Assembly (NCBI GenBank): GCA_902806565.1
Contig: CADCXA010000010.1
Span: forward strand, 186,001-250,000
Reading direction: 5' to 3'
Source: Hypoxylon rubiginosum
Lineage: Eukaryota > Ascomycota > Sordariomycetes > Xylariales > Hypoxylaceae
Length of the DNA stretch: 64,000 nt
Part shown: positions 10,200-22,225 of the stretch, in pieces
How the letters are laid out: every line of letters starts with the position of its first letter
Position numbering within the stretch: the first letter of the stretch is position 1
The notes under the pieces: model-generated
What the model was told of the DNA's origin: nothing
What the model saw: the letters and a program-made list of their open reading frames with translations, nothing else
Databases searched by the model: none
Translations under genes and position numbers: made by a program

Positions 10200-13100
10200 T
10201 CAGAGCCACCTAACGCTCCAGCTTACATGAACAATGCCAACATCGTCAATAGCGACCAGGTAAGGCTTGGCAGGCTCTATTGCTGTTATGCCGACAATGA
10301 GTCCTTCACCATCGGATTCATCTAAGACCTCAAGATCCAACAGCTCATCACGAATACCGGTACGCTGCAGAGGTGTGATAAGGGCGAAAATATGCCGCAC
10401 ACCAAAGACGTCGAACAGGAATATATGCTCCAGTCGCGCAAAGTTATCCAGTCCCCGATACTGAATGTAGTCGCCTTTGCTAAAGACAAATCTGTCTTTA
10501 CTGGCCCTATATATAAGCACAGGAGTTAGCCTTCTTACCACAATCTCCGTGATGAGGACATTCGGAAGACATCCATTACCTACCGTTCATTGAAGGCAAG
10601 TTTCCGTGCCCATTGAATAGCAGCACCCCTCCTCCACGCCGAGGGGTGGTAAGTATCAGGGAAAGCGTAGTCTAGATGATATGCCAACCGAAGTTTCGAA
10701 AGAAATAGGGGGGGGCAGGCCCGTAGCACTAACAGGCAATGCCCCAAAAGTCGGATGTGTTGTACGTCGCGCTACCTGTGTCTGAATGCGATTGATGATA
10801 GATGGATTCGCATGTGTATCATTAGAAGATGCTTCCACCTGTAGCTCCAAGTCCTCGTCCGCCTCTAGAGTATCAGCCAAATCGTTTCGGTCTGAACGGG
10901 AGAGGATACCAGTGAGCAGATTGGGGCAGGACCTATATAACTGCTGGAAAGCTTCCGTAAGGGCAGGTTCTCGACTGCGGAAGGCATTCCTAAGGATAAA
11001 GCGCAGTGTAAGTTGAATGTTATACTTGTGCAGTAAAACAAATTCAATGTTCGAATGATTCGTTTCGAACACGTGGATTTTCCAGAACCTATGATCCGTT
11101 ATGACGATATAAACAAGCTGTAGTTATGGGCGATAGGATATAACATTAACTGACCTGTGAACATCCTCCCCAATCAATGATTCAAGGTGAATCGTTAAGC
11201 CGTACTCATCAAAATAGTCCATATAATGCTGCCCGACGTGAATATTCGGCCGCAATACATCGGTGAGATACTGGGCAGATCGTGCTGAATCCCCGGTAGT
11301 AGTATGATCATTGGGTCCCAGGTTAGGAGCTGCATTGCTGCCACTGGAAACGTTCGACATAGGAGAACCAACACGAGAACCGGCGCGAGGGCCTAATGAT
11401 CGGGACGCATATACAGAGAGTTGAGTCCACAAGACTCTCGCCGTTCTCACTATATTTCTAATATCATCTCGATTAGTGACTGCGGCGTTGCTCCCTACCA
11501 GAACTGAATTACTCTTCGCAATAGCGGCACAAGTTTTGATTACAGCATGGACCGGGTCACCGTGCAGGCTTGCTTCTCTGTAAAAGCTGGGCCGAATGTG
11601 GTCGGCCTTAAGCCAATGACGAAGAAGGCCGGGGATGACAATAGACCATACAGCATGAGCGGACAAGTTGTAGCTCGCCAGGTGATGTTTGGGTGACTGT
11701 AAGCGGCGGGCACCGGGAGGGAAAGGCCAAACACGCAACTCAAGGGTGTATAACTCAAGGGTGTATAACTCAACTGCAGCTGGTGTTAGAATGCCCTGGA
11801 CGAGGAGAATGTGCTTTAACTTCGTCAGTCCTTGGTACTCGGAGTGAGCAGGGTCATATAGACGCGTAAGGATTAGGTTTAATGCTGGCGCGATAGTTTG
11901 CAGTGGCGGCGAAGGATCCGCCATTCCCCATTGGGTGCCATATGATTCCTTGCTAGCTTTGCTAGTAAAGCCGTTGGCCATGGTGTGCTGCATCTGGGTG
12001 ACCTGGTGATGGAATCGGCCATGTGTGACGATATCAAAGTTTAGAGGATCGCCAGTGGACTCCTTTCCAGACGTATAATAGCAGCATCGACAGTACTTGT
12101 TTGCTCGAGGGCCCTTGAAACCACTGTTCTCGGCCTGTTGCGGCAGATCTCCAGTGAAACACAATGCGAAAGCGCAAACCATGGTCTCAACGCCGTTGAT
12201 GGTCATGTTGACACCCTCGTCAAGCATGGCAAGGGTTCCGGGTGCCTTTATAACATCACCAAAGTCTGAGCCATGGGGACCAAGGACCAATGGGAACATA
12301 TTCCCTAGCCGGAAGCGGTCGACGGTTGATAGCCCAGCAGGTGTGATATAGCTGCCCATTAATGATCGATAAGAGTTGGAATAAACACCAAAGCCATCAA
12401 TGAAGTTGATGTAGGGTAGGGACAGGACAGGTCTCGCACTGGGGAGCTTCTGATCCCATTCAAATTCGAATACGTGCCGACCATATACGCTTAGCTCAAG
12501 CTCGGCACGAATTGTATGTGTATGGCAGAGAGGGACCACTTTCCTTGTATCTTCATCCACAACAACCATGCGGCGAACATAATACTGCTGGGCTTCCATG
12601 CCTCGTTGTATGAACGTAGGCCTGTCGTACTTTGGCCAACGTTTAGCGCTCTTTGCTTGATTGCCCTGGTTGATTCCCTGGTTGACTCCCTGGTTGATTC
12701 GTACGTAGGACAGAACAGGATCTTCCAATATCTCGCCAAACTCGTAGTCACAGTATACGCTCAGCAACGAATACACATTCGTGACGGGGATATATAGCAA
12801 TTCCGACAACAATACGAGCTCGGTGTAGTCTTGCGCAGGATTCATAATAACGTCGTTGAATCGTGGACCGTCGTCGTCAGACAAGAGGCATTCTTGGACT
12901 TGTAATGCTAACACCTCGTCGCTTTGTTGGGTACATGACTCGGCACGCTTGCCCCAACCAAAACCCCATACCCGCCCGATGTGAAGTTCTGAGGTCCTAT
13001 CTGTGTCGTCTTCGATCTCGTAGCAGAATCAAGAACGTTTGTTGCATCGATAATAAATCCAGTCACTAGGGAACACAGCAATGTCGTCACCAAAATGGGG

Positions 13101-14328
13101 ATAATGGCCACCAGATGTGCGGACTGATCCGGACCAACAGTGCGCGTGATACAGCTCCGTGGGACGATCGACGAAAATAGCTGGACTAAAGTGTATGTCC
13201 TTGGCAATATCGGAGGATAGCAATGTCATAATGAGAGTAGGAGGATCAAATAATGTTAGTTTGGCTGTGATCAATGGCGCCTCGGTTGCCTCTTTTGCTT
13301 TGCCTTTCGACTTCTCGCCTCGGGCACGCACCTTCAGCTTCTCCAGCGCCTCGGCCCTCCGAATGCGTGCCTCGGTCGGCATCTTCTCTGCCTTCAACGG
13401 AATATCTGCCTGGCGCATATTGAGTAGAGGGAGCCGCTTGCGAAACCGGGTATGTAAAGTTGATAGTTGTGATGGGAGATGTAGGATATCATCGATTGGA
13501 TTGTCATCCTTGTCGCGAATGAGGCTAAGGCACTCGAGCAGAGCTGTCCATTCTCGACGGCTAGTTCCAAATGATTCTGTGTATGTGGCGAGTGCAATTT
13601 CGAGCAAGGACGCCTGGATGTCCGTGTTTCGCGGCATCTCAAGCAGATATGACGTGTCAGGGTGCTCTCTCGCGTCAGGGATGGTGACCGGATCGACCGG
13701 GGTTGACTGAGCCTCTTCTTCGTCAAAAGGTGCCGGGGGTTGTGAATCGTCATTGTCACCGTCGATGATCTCTTCGTATGCAGTAGCGGCAGCGACGTCA
13801 AATGGATCTAGGGCCGAACGTAGAGTGCGGTCGATATTGTCTTCCTCATCGCCCATTCGCATCGCTTGAAGGTCCATGATCACTGCTTATTGTGCTCGTG
13901 GCAACAATTGGAGAGATGGCTAGGCAACTAAAAACCGGTGGATGATATATCAGAAATAAAATTGCAAACTTACATTCATCTTCATCTTCACTGCCGTCTT
14001 CGGACACCTCAGCGGAATCCGTCTCGTCGTGGCTCTCCACTCCTACCATAACATCATCACTGATGAGATCAGACATCGCCTCATCGTGGCTGTCAGTCGC
14101 TGCCTCGAAGTGTCCTCCGTCATCCCTCATCCGAAACACATCGCTATTGGCGAAGAGCATAGACGACTGCCGAGAAGGATCCTCTGTAACGTCATCCGTT
14201 TGTTTGCCTTTGCTATCATTCGCTCTTTCGTCGTTTGCAGCTACAGTGAAGCGTGCGGCCCGGGGGCGTTTTGATGACGGATCCACATCGTCATCTGGAA
14301 AATCACCTCTCTTGCTGACAATTGGCAT
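10200..14328 (-). pseudogene. Large fungal transposase-like gene (CACTA/Plavaka-like), broken
   Basis: Exon 1 runs 14328-13974 (acidic leader), with a 91-bp intron, then exon 2 from 13882 to 11155 and, after a 66-bp intron with a GTCAGT donor, exon 3 from 11088. A GDDIAVFPSDW segment is followed by GRVWGFGWG. Near 12100 there is a GDLPQQ...GFKGP block ending in a CRCC cysteine cluster, typical of large fungal transposases related to Tnp2/Plavaka. The EDVHRF block at the second splice junction supports that intron. The C-terminal part is 10200-10541. Lesions are an in-frame TGA at 13029-13031 and a frameshift at an eight-G run (10708-10715). The splice near 10540-10660 is unresolved. A minus-strand start further upstream (14490) is possible. 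The superfamily label is by motif only. Confidence 0.6.
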
Positions 14329-14798
14329 CCTGTCAATAATCGCGAGAATGTGTCGCGAACTTGACGCGAAGATAATGGGTGCGTGAGGGAACAGGAGGTC
14401 GTCGTTTGCACGGGAAGATTCGATGAAAATGACAGGAATAAATTGTTGTGGTGGGGGAAAAAAACTCTGCAGAAAAGAGGCGTTTTCCATCGGGAGCTCT
14501 GCTCAATTCGGCCACACACTCCAAGTCCAACCGCCGACGCGTTTGCAAGGCCTGATCAGCATCCGGGGCATGGCCAGCTCTTAAAATGACCATCGTCCGT
14601 CGATTTTTGATCCAGGGAACTTGTAATCCTGCATCAACTTTCATCATCTTGTCCTCAGTCACTTCCCCTTCCAACTCCATATCGCCATTGGTGGTAATCA
14701 GCTTCAAATCCAAGCATATCAAGAGGTGAGTCGGCCTATCCATGTCCATGGTCTATTGGAACACTCCAAGATTGAGCAGTATGAACAGAAAATTCGAC

Positions 14799-16652
14799 AT
14801 GGCGGGTAGACGTCGTGGCACTCGACCTCCTCCACCAAAGGCTGGTCAACGCGCACCTCCTAATCGGAATGTAAGTGTGCTTCTTCGTATACAGCTGGCT
14901 TTGCGGTGTAAGTTGACGCAGGTGTACTTCAGGTTCCCATCAAGTCCAAGAAGGCAGAGCATGGCGCTGTCCACTCTGCTGCCGGTGCCACAGAGGCCCC
15001 GGTCGCGGATGCCCCGGTCGTAGAGGCCCCGGTCGATGCTCTGCCCAACTCATCCTCTTCCTCAAACCCAGCTCCCGAGGCGAGTGGGGGCCTTTCAGCC
15101 TTGGGACCTAAACGTCGTAAGACAATGACGATGGAGCAGAAGAAGGCGTTCACTGTTACAGCGTTATATCCCGACCTGTTTCTTTCCCCTACCCGAACTA
15201 ACGTTGCCATTATGTCCCAACTTTCCAAGCATATCAGCTACCCTTGGAAACCCCAAGCAGGGGATGGCCTCTTCCTTACGCCGCCAGAAATAATTCATGC
15301 TAAGGTGCTCGGCGACTATGAGCTGCGTAAGCATTTTGTCGCTTTCAGTAGCAGCGCGGCTGTGTGTTGGCTCATCTTGTCTGTGTGCCCCGATGTGGAC
15401 CCATCAAGCGTCCAATTCAGGAAACTCCGTTCCTATCTCTTGAGCGTCTTCCGACGCCTCAAGCATGATTTCCTCTTCGTACACCTCTATGTGAGTTGAC
15501 CCTATGCGTATGACATCTTGGTGGTTTGCTGACGTTCATAAAGGACATATCCTCAGTCTGATGAAGAATTACCCCGAAGAGATGGACGAACAACATGGTA
15601 GGAAGGCGATTATCGTTTGGCTCAAGGCCAGATTTGACTCCAACACTTTCAAGTTCATCTATGGTATTAAAACCTCATGTATCATCGACCACGATGAGAC
15701 ATTTGCCGACAGGAGGGCCCCCGCATTCTTGTACCTTCAAGACATCTTCGGTCAGTTGGGCGTCAGAGTGAGTGAAATCATCAGGAAAGAGTTGGGTCTC
15801 AACCCGGGCATCCAGTGGCGTCCACGACTCGCCAACCGGAGAGAGGATGTCGCTCATCGCAATTATTTGTGCAAGATGTTCGAGAAGACATGCAGGATCT
15901 TCAAGTATCAGGATATTGGGCTCGAACACTTCTCGTGGGTCGTGCCCGATCACATCGCACAGAGTGAGCCGGACTTCGCAACACCCGGCGAACTTATCGG
16001 GTCGATCTTCAACCACGGCTTCGAGATTGACAGTCGTGAGCCGCTCTTGTCATCATCTCGCACCATGTTTACATCAAGTACGAATGTGAATACTCCAGGG
16101 CGGTACAGACAATACGAGGACGAACTCGGTCAGGAAGGCGAATCCGACGGAGGCGAATCCGATGGCGAATCCGACGGAGATGGATATGAGAGAGATGAGC
16201 TCGACATGAATGAGTTCGTCGAAGACGATTTATACCAGGATTCCAATGATGAGATAGCAATGCAGCTCGAGGATGACGTGCACGAGGCATACGACGCTGC
16301 TCTGCCCGGTTTGATCAACAAGCATACGCCTGATGTATCAGATGGTGAAGAGATTGATAATGACGAGAACACGCCCGACAAGATCGGGCCGCTACCTGTG
16401 ACGCCTATTCCAATCCGAATCCGTGCCACACGAAGCCGCCAGGGTCTTCGTGATCTCACCCCATCCACCCCGCTCGGGCGGCTCGGGCGAGACAAGGAGC
16501 GAGGCCCCCAACGAGGTCGATCGACCCGTGCTAACCCGCCTCATCGAGTCACCAAGCGCCGGGCTCGCACCGCCCCGATCGATGTGACTGGATCTGAAGG
16601 AGCTCGTCGCAGCCGCCGAGGTGATGGCACCAAGATGGGCTCGAACAACTAG
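14799..16652 (+). CDS. Unrecognised three-exon gene inside the 9.6-kb transposon
   Basis: Exons 14799-14870, 14933-15490 and 15567-16652 give about 571 residues in one open frame. Donors are GTAAGT and GTGAGT; the second acceptor is the least certain site. The N-terminus is basic (AGRRRGTRPPPPKAG), followed by an alanine/proline-rich stretch. A compact domain from KRRKTMTMEQKKAF through the helical RKLRSYLLSVFRRLK region follows, then a second domain, an ESDG-repeat acidic segment, and a basic Arg-rich tail. It is divergent from the transposase with about 470 bp between starts. This is the usual place of a second transposon protein that binds the ends (compare TnpA of CACTA elements), but no homology to a known one was seen. 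It is undamaged while its neighbour is not. Confidence 0.65.
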
Positions 16653-17309
16653 GTTAGTTGAATAACGGTGATGCGGCGTGGTAGTATGGACATTTCAGAT
16701 ACTAACCTTGTAACAAGTGACCTGCCGACTCCTCTTGAAACGCAACGCAGCACCTCTATCGAGCTAGCATCGATACCTGAGGCAATTGCAATTGTTTTTA
16801 TTTTACTGTCACTTTAAACCCATATCCCCAACTCACAAAAGACATAATTTCATCCTGTCTTCTCTGTTTCTCTGTTCTTCTGTCACACTTGTTTCCTGTC
16901 CTAGTCTGCACCGCTTTGTTAAGTAATACGGTCCGCTATGTTTTAGATGATTCGGTCTGCGTTTCTTTTCAGGATAGGATAATCGGTGCGCTATGCTTTG
17001 GATAAGGTTAGAGTCTGCGTCGCTTTCTAGGATAAAGCAGTCGGTAATAGCTCCAAACAAATATCAACTCTTAAACCCATTGTTCACAGCGCTTTAAAAA
17101 GAGGTTTACGTAAGCTTGATTTGTCAGGGGATTTAACCAATCAAACCTCTTGAATTCTTATCGATAATCCGGAATATAGTCTAATCCGAGCTAAAAGAGC
17201 AGGTGACGACCTCGGGATGTGATTGTGATGTTGCTGCATTAACCTCTCGTCTTTCAACCTCGCATCCTTTTTTTTTTAATTCAACCATACTATAAACCAA
17301 CACCATAAA

Positions 17310-18997
17310 ATGAATATCCGGCCTCTGCATGAGCCTGTCGACCTCCCTACCGATGACAGTGTCTTTCTGATTCGAAAGGTCGTTCAAGTGTACCATCCCG
17401 GTTATACCCCACCGTATATTATTCTAGACTTGCGGACTTCGGACGACGGCAATCTCTACTATGGATTAGTATACTATGCGTGCTGCCTCATCGCTGGCAA
17501 TGTATGGCACCCATCCGAGGGTCGGACAGGGCCGTTCTTATCGCAGTCTCGCGATCCATCTGAGGGTCGCCTTACACCCCCGGAGAATTACGTTATACCT
17601 GCGGGCACGTATTATTTCCACGTTCCTACGCAGAGCCGACCTGATTCCGAGGAATATCGTAAGTATTTATTTACTAGTTGGTACTCTAAATAATTATTAT
17701 ACTAATCTATGCCCCAGACTCCTTGCCCTATCCCATTATTCCGTCGTTCGATAACTGGAATTTTCCCTCGTCTATGCCCGAGCCTTGGAGACAACTCCAG
17801 GCAAATAATCCACCCAGCCGCTCCGATTCCTCCATCGATCTAGAGCGCGCCGACTGTCCAGTAACTGGAGCGAGGACAGCGCTCGAAGAGGGTCATGTCG
17901 TGCCGAAAAGCGCCCAGAAATGGTTGAAATTCAACTTGATGCGTCGGTTCATAACCTTCGAGGTGCCAAATGCGACTCATAGCGCTGCATCCAATCACGT
18001 TTTCATTCGCCGAGACCTTCATTATCTGTGGGATAATAATTTCGTCATCTTCATACCAAAACCGGACCCTGCGCGTGGAGGCCAATATCGTCTGCTGTCG
18101 CATGTACTAGCACTGCCAGGCAAGCGTTTCGATGCGAATACGGAGGTGCACACTCAGTTCCATAATCGTCCCTGCCGCCCGATCCCTCACGTTCCCGTCG
18201 AACTTCTATTCGCTCGCTTTGCTTGGGCTGTCTTCACCAGGGGCGTTGTCAAAATGTTCACCGACAATGCTGAGGATGAACTTTATTCTGTCATGATCAC
18301 TGATGTCGCGGATGGTCAGGTCCGTACCTACCATAAGGAGGCCCCGTTAAGCGAACTGCCCCAGCTGCTATCCAAGGCAACTGGTACTAAGAAGACTGGG
18401 AAAAAACGCGATCGCGACCAGGTTTCTCGCGACGATGGTCAAGTTGAGAATGACAGTTTGGATGAAGATGATGACATCAAGTACCCTGTTGCCCGCCGGC
18501 GCCGCAGCAGCAATCTAGTCTTTTCGACTCGTACTGGGCGAATGGAGCCTAACAGTGACGAAGACGACATTGATCGCTCTATTGCTCGTCGACGCGGCAG
18601 CAGTAACTTCATATTTTCGATGCGTACAGGGCAGATGGAATACAATAGTGACGACGAGGACGTTGATGGGGTCAACTCTGATAGCGACGACTCTAGCAAT
18701 TACTCTCCGTTTTTCAGTGACGACGATAGCAACTCTATGTCTGGGAATGGCAACATCAAGTCCACTCATGCGACATTGGGACTTAGAATGAAACTTAATT
18801 CGTCCTGTCCGGCTGCCGAATCTGATGCCATTCCAGATCTGTCTTCGTCTGTGGCGAGCCTTGGTAGTAGTGATCGAAGTTCGAGTCATGGCGAAAAGCA
18901 TCGTGTCTTGGTTAGACCCAGCACAAGCCCCGTTGCCAGTAAAGAGACAGTTGATGGCGAAGTTCCTACCAAACGTATTCCCGATAATGATCATTAG
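17310..18997 (+). CDS. HNH_2-family endonuclease-like protein, paralogue C
   Basis: Exons 17310-17658 and 17718-18997 are split by a 59-bp phase-1 intron (CGTAAGT donor, ACTAATC branch, CCCCAG acceptor). The product is about 542 residues. The N-terminal domain has VYHPGYTPPY, YYACCLIAGNVW, GPFLSQS and TYYFHVP. The core has CPVTG, EGHVVPK (H176), N209 and RRDLHYLWD (H218), so the full HNH set is present. The tail repeats an SNLVFSTRTGRMEPNSDED-like module (second copy SNFIFSMRTG) within acidic sequence. It is closest to paralogue B. It lies between the accessory gene and the right end of the transposon-like element and has no lesions, so it may be cargo. Function is inferred only from the HNH_2 core. 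Confidence 0.85.
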
Positions 18998-19341
18998 GAG
19001 GAGGCGAGTAGGTTTCTTGAATTGTATTACGTGCTCACGACTGGTTTTCTTAGGTTAGATATGATAGTTAGCAAGGGGTATATGGAGGGACATTCGGAAT
19101 GGAATCGGACGGCTTTGGTTAGAAATACTATAGTTAGGCATTTTATATATCGCTCATTTGGAATTGAAATCAATTAATATAGTATCATGAAAACGATTGT
19201 TTAGAAAAAAATGCAAAATTCTGAATTTTTGTATTTGTACTTATACGTATAAATTGGGTGGAAGGGTACTTTGACTTTCAAAGTGGTCTTTTTTAGAGAA
19301 AAACGGTTTTCTAGTGGAAAATGATTTTCACGTTTGAAATG

Positions 19342-19368
19342 CGTTTTTACAACCCCCCCATTGCCGGC
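19342..19368 (-). repeat. Right terminal inverted repeat of the 9.6-kb element
   Basis: The complement reads GCCGGCAATGG with seven G, then TTGTAAAAACG. It pairs with 9793-9819. HNH gene C ends 345 bp inside it. Confidence 0.65.
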
Positions 19369-19499
19369 TAGGTAGGTATGTACCTTAGGTACGGTCCGCT
19401 GCAGTGTACATTAGACAGAAAAGAAGGTATATTTCTAAGGATGCTTATGGAGGATGTAAAGGCTTTGGAACTGCCCCTCAAGAGCCTAGGTTTTTAAGT

Positions 19500-21070
19500 A
19501 CATCCACAGTGCGTGTCGCACCTTCTAATTCCGTACCTTCCATCTTAGACGATCCCAAAAGCATGTCGAGAAGGTACCTATTCATAGCGATATATCACTC
19601 AAGCTTGGTTATGGATTATGGATGAATACGATTGATCTTTCGAGTGCACTGTGTTCTTGGTGTAGAAATGATAAGCTCGATCGCAGATATTCCGAACTCT
19701 CTTCCGCCATCTAGCTGTAGGGTCATGGACTACCTACTGCTACGTCCTTTTCAGCCGGCAGGCATTGAAGTGATTCATACTTGTGACGGTGATACGCCCA
19801 CAGTCACAGAAGCCTTGCGTATCTTTGATCTTGTGAGGCGTGAAATGACGATATCTGCTGTAGCTGTCGATGATCATCGTGAAATAACGGTAATTTTCGA
19901 CTCGCTTGGATCGCACTAGGTGATCTGGCTCGTAGCTTAGGTTCTTCGAACTTCGAAGGGATCTTTATAGTCTCGGCTGGATTACGCGCAAGGCAGTGGT
20001 CCGATCAGAGACGGGTCTAAGTCGATTCCTGTGGCCCTCTTAACGGACCATTTCAATCTTTTCCATGATGGGTGACATAAACGACGATACCACAGCCTCA
20101 TTTAAGAGCCAGCGATCTCTCCAGGGCCCGTCTCAGTTCGTTGATTTCGCCAGTCATCCTCAGCGGATGCTTCTATTGACTGCCCCCGTGCGGCTCTCCG
20201 GAGAAGATCTTCAGAGGGAAATCCTCTATGAACAGATTGTACCATAGCCAAGCTTCTCGTTCTTCACCGTCTTGTCCTATAAGGAATAAGAAGGCCAGTC
20301 CTATCTTCGAGACTACGACGCGGACACCGCCTGTATTAATAACAAACTAGTCATTTCCAAAATCTTCTACGGTGTCTAGGTCGAAATCGCTACCATTATT
20401 CGTGATATGTATGTACATTCAAGCTAGTGTTAAGCAGTAGTTCCCGGATGTAGGCTCTTTTGACTGTATAGCTGTGACGCTCCCCCGCTCGGCTTTAGTA
20501 CCGGCGCTAAGCTGGGGTCTCGTTGAAGAAAAGGGGGGGAATCGCCAGATACCTAAACCCCCTTTTAAACCTCCCAAGTGCTGAGAGTGGTAGAGTGATC
20601 GGCTCATTAATACATCCGCGAGTGTTGCATATTACGTTGCCGCTAGGAGTTTTGTTCTCTTGCTGCTGCCCTGTGCTATTCGGAGTCTGCGCCTTTGGGA
20701 GTCGCATACGAGTTATTCGATATTGCTGGTCTTTGTTGTTACTTCCTGTCGTCCTTCTAACGCTTGTTTCTTTGGGCATTACGGGAATTTGAATCCTCGC
20801 CGACACTCCGACGACCACCCTTTCTGACCCTGCTGCGGAATTCGTTAATAAAGTTGTCTAGTGCTTTTTGAAGTCGCGGGTGCGAAGGAGCTTCAGTGTC
20901 ATTTTGACTCAATTCGGTGTCTTACCTTTTGCACTAGTCATGAATCTTGCGACGAGCTGCCATTTGGACATTATTCGACGGGATCACTCCCCCAATACTG
21001 CTTCAAGAGCTCTCCCTAGAGATCCTGACGGGCCTTGCTAGTCAACGCATGCCACTTCGCGAAGGTCCCC
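19500..21070 (-). mobile_element. Worn Copia relic, same family as the 50.5-kb element
   Basis: No long frame survives, but nucleotide blocks line up in order with the 50.5-kb element. 19535-19600 matches about 53150-53190. 19690-19800 matches about 53320-53450 (CTCTCTTCCGCC shared). 19850-19905 matches the GATCATCGTGAA block at about 53495. 20015-20095 matches 53665-53745 (integrase zinc-binding region). 20825-21000 matches about 54785-55010 (gag; GAGCTGCCA.TTGGA and GACGGGATC). Orientation is minus. It abuts the right end of the 9.6-kb element. Confidence 0.6.
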
Positions 21071-21149
21071 AGCATCCTGGCCCCCACCAGCATCCCGCCA
21101 ACCAGATTAAGCAGTCCAGGCTTGCAGGCGCGAGTGATAGCCAAACCCA

Positions 21150-21300
21150 AGCAGGGGGACCACACTTACACTTGGCTCGAAGGCATAAGTGTCACGAAGC
21201 TAACCATGCGGTAAGGGAACAACTATGTTGCACGAAGAGCTATGAACCTAGGGGGCTACCAAGTCCTATGTAAGGTATACAGGACAAGGGGACCTGTACG
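21150..21300 (+). repeat. Dispersed repeat, copy 3
   Basis: About 21185-21260 resembles the minus strand at 5060-5150 (GTCACGA, AACCATGCG, GAACAACTATGT, AAGAGCTA). Its own class is unknown. From about 21300 to 22225 no gene is supported. Confidence 0.45.
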
Positions 21301-22225
21301 CCAAGAGGCCTAGCTCCCAAGTTCATCCCTTCCTTCATACCCATAAGCCCGTAACCCCTATTCGGGCCCCTTAGCCCCCTTATTCGGGCCATGAGGATCC
21401 CGTGACTTTCCGCGGAGAGGGTTCGACAGGTTTAAGGTCGAGTACGCTCTGCTCTAGATTACGTCTGCGTCTACATAGTTGGAGGAGCTTGGGCGTCAAT
21501 TGTGTGGGAGGAGATGGATTGTCGGATCGCACATTCTTGCAGGATTGTTTGGTGCTTGCGGTATTAAAGGAGTTGGTTCGTCTTGGGTGCTTCCCTTCAG
21601 CCCTCCTTGGGGAGAGTGCTGGCCACATTGCCATCGTTTGTTTGACAGCTTCTTTGATCGCATCTTCGCAACTTTTTCGTTCTACTTCGACATCGTTTCG
21701 TATCCGGTTATCGGTACCTAGGTATCTACGTCAGATTGACGATATAATCATTCATTTAAGCGTTACTTTGTTCCGAAGCGGGTTGCTGTTGTAAAGCAGG
21801 CTGATCGGCCAGTCGGCCAAGGCGATCCTGCCGTTGCACCCTACTTCCCGCAATTCCGAATCCATAATAAGCTCGATCATTGTTCGGTTCTGTCGGTGAA
21901 ACGACTCAATAACTTATCTTGCTTTTCGGTCTGCTCTTGCAATTTAGGTACTGATTACCGTACGATGTGTTGCATCTCTTCAACACAAATTCGCCCACTC
22001 CTGGTGGCTTAGCGCATCCCATACTGTATGTACATTGGAAGATCCCTAAGTTGTACATCGCAACCAATTATGCAATTCATGTGCACTAGATACGTCACGT
22101 GAATGATCTCTAAAAGGATCAAAACTCAGAGCCAGCTCTAGCCTCTAGGTAGCACTCAATCTCGGACCAGGAAAAGAGTGCAATTGCGACTGCCAATTCT
22201 GGTATATTATCGCATTAAACCGCAC

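Larger units (their letters stand above)
9793..19368. mobile_element. Candidate 9.6-kb DNA transposon carrying an HNH gene
   Basis: Imperfect terminal inverted repeats bound this segment. The left end at 9793 reads GCCGGGAATGGGGGGG and the right end, complemented from 19368, reads GCCGGCAATGGGGGGG. About 24 of the first 27 positions match. Weaker similarity continues inward, with ACCGTTTT and CATTTTCC blocks on both sides. Inside are a transposase-like pseudogene on minus (10200-14328), a divergent unrecognised gene (14799-16652) and HNH paralogue C (17310-18997). Subterminal regions are A/T-rich. No target duplication is evident. The element is autonomous in layout but its transposase is broken. 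Confidence 0.6.
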
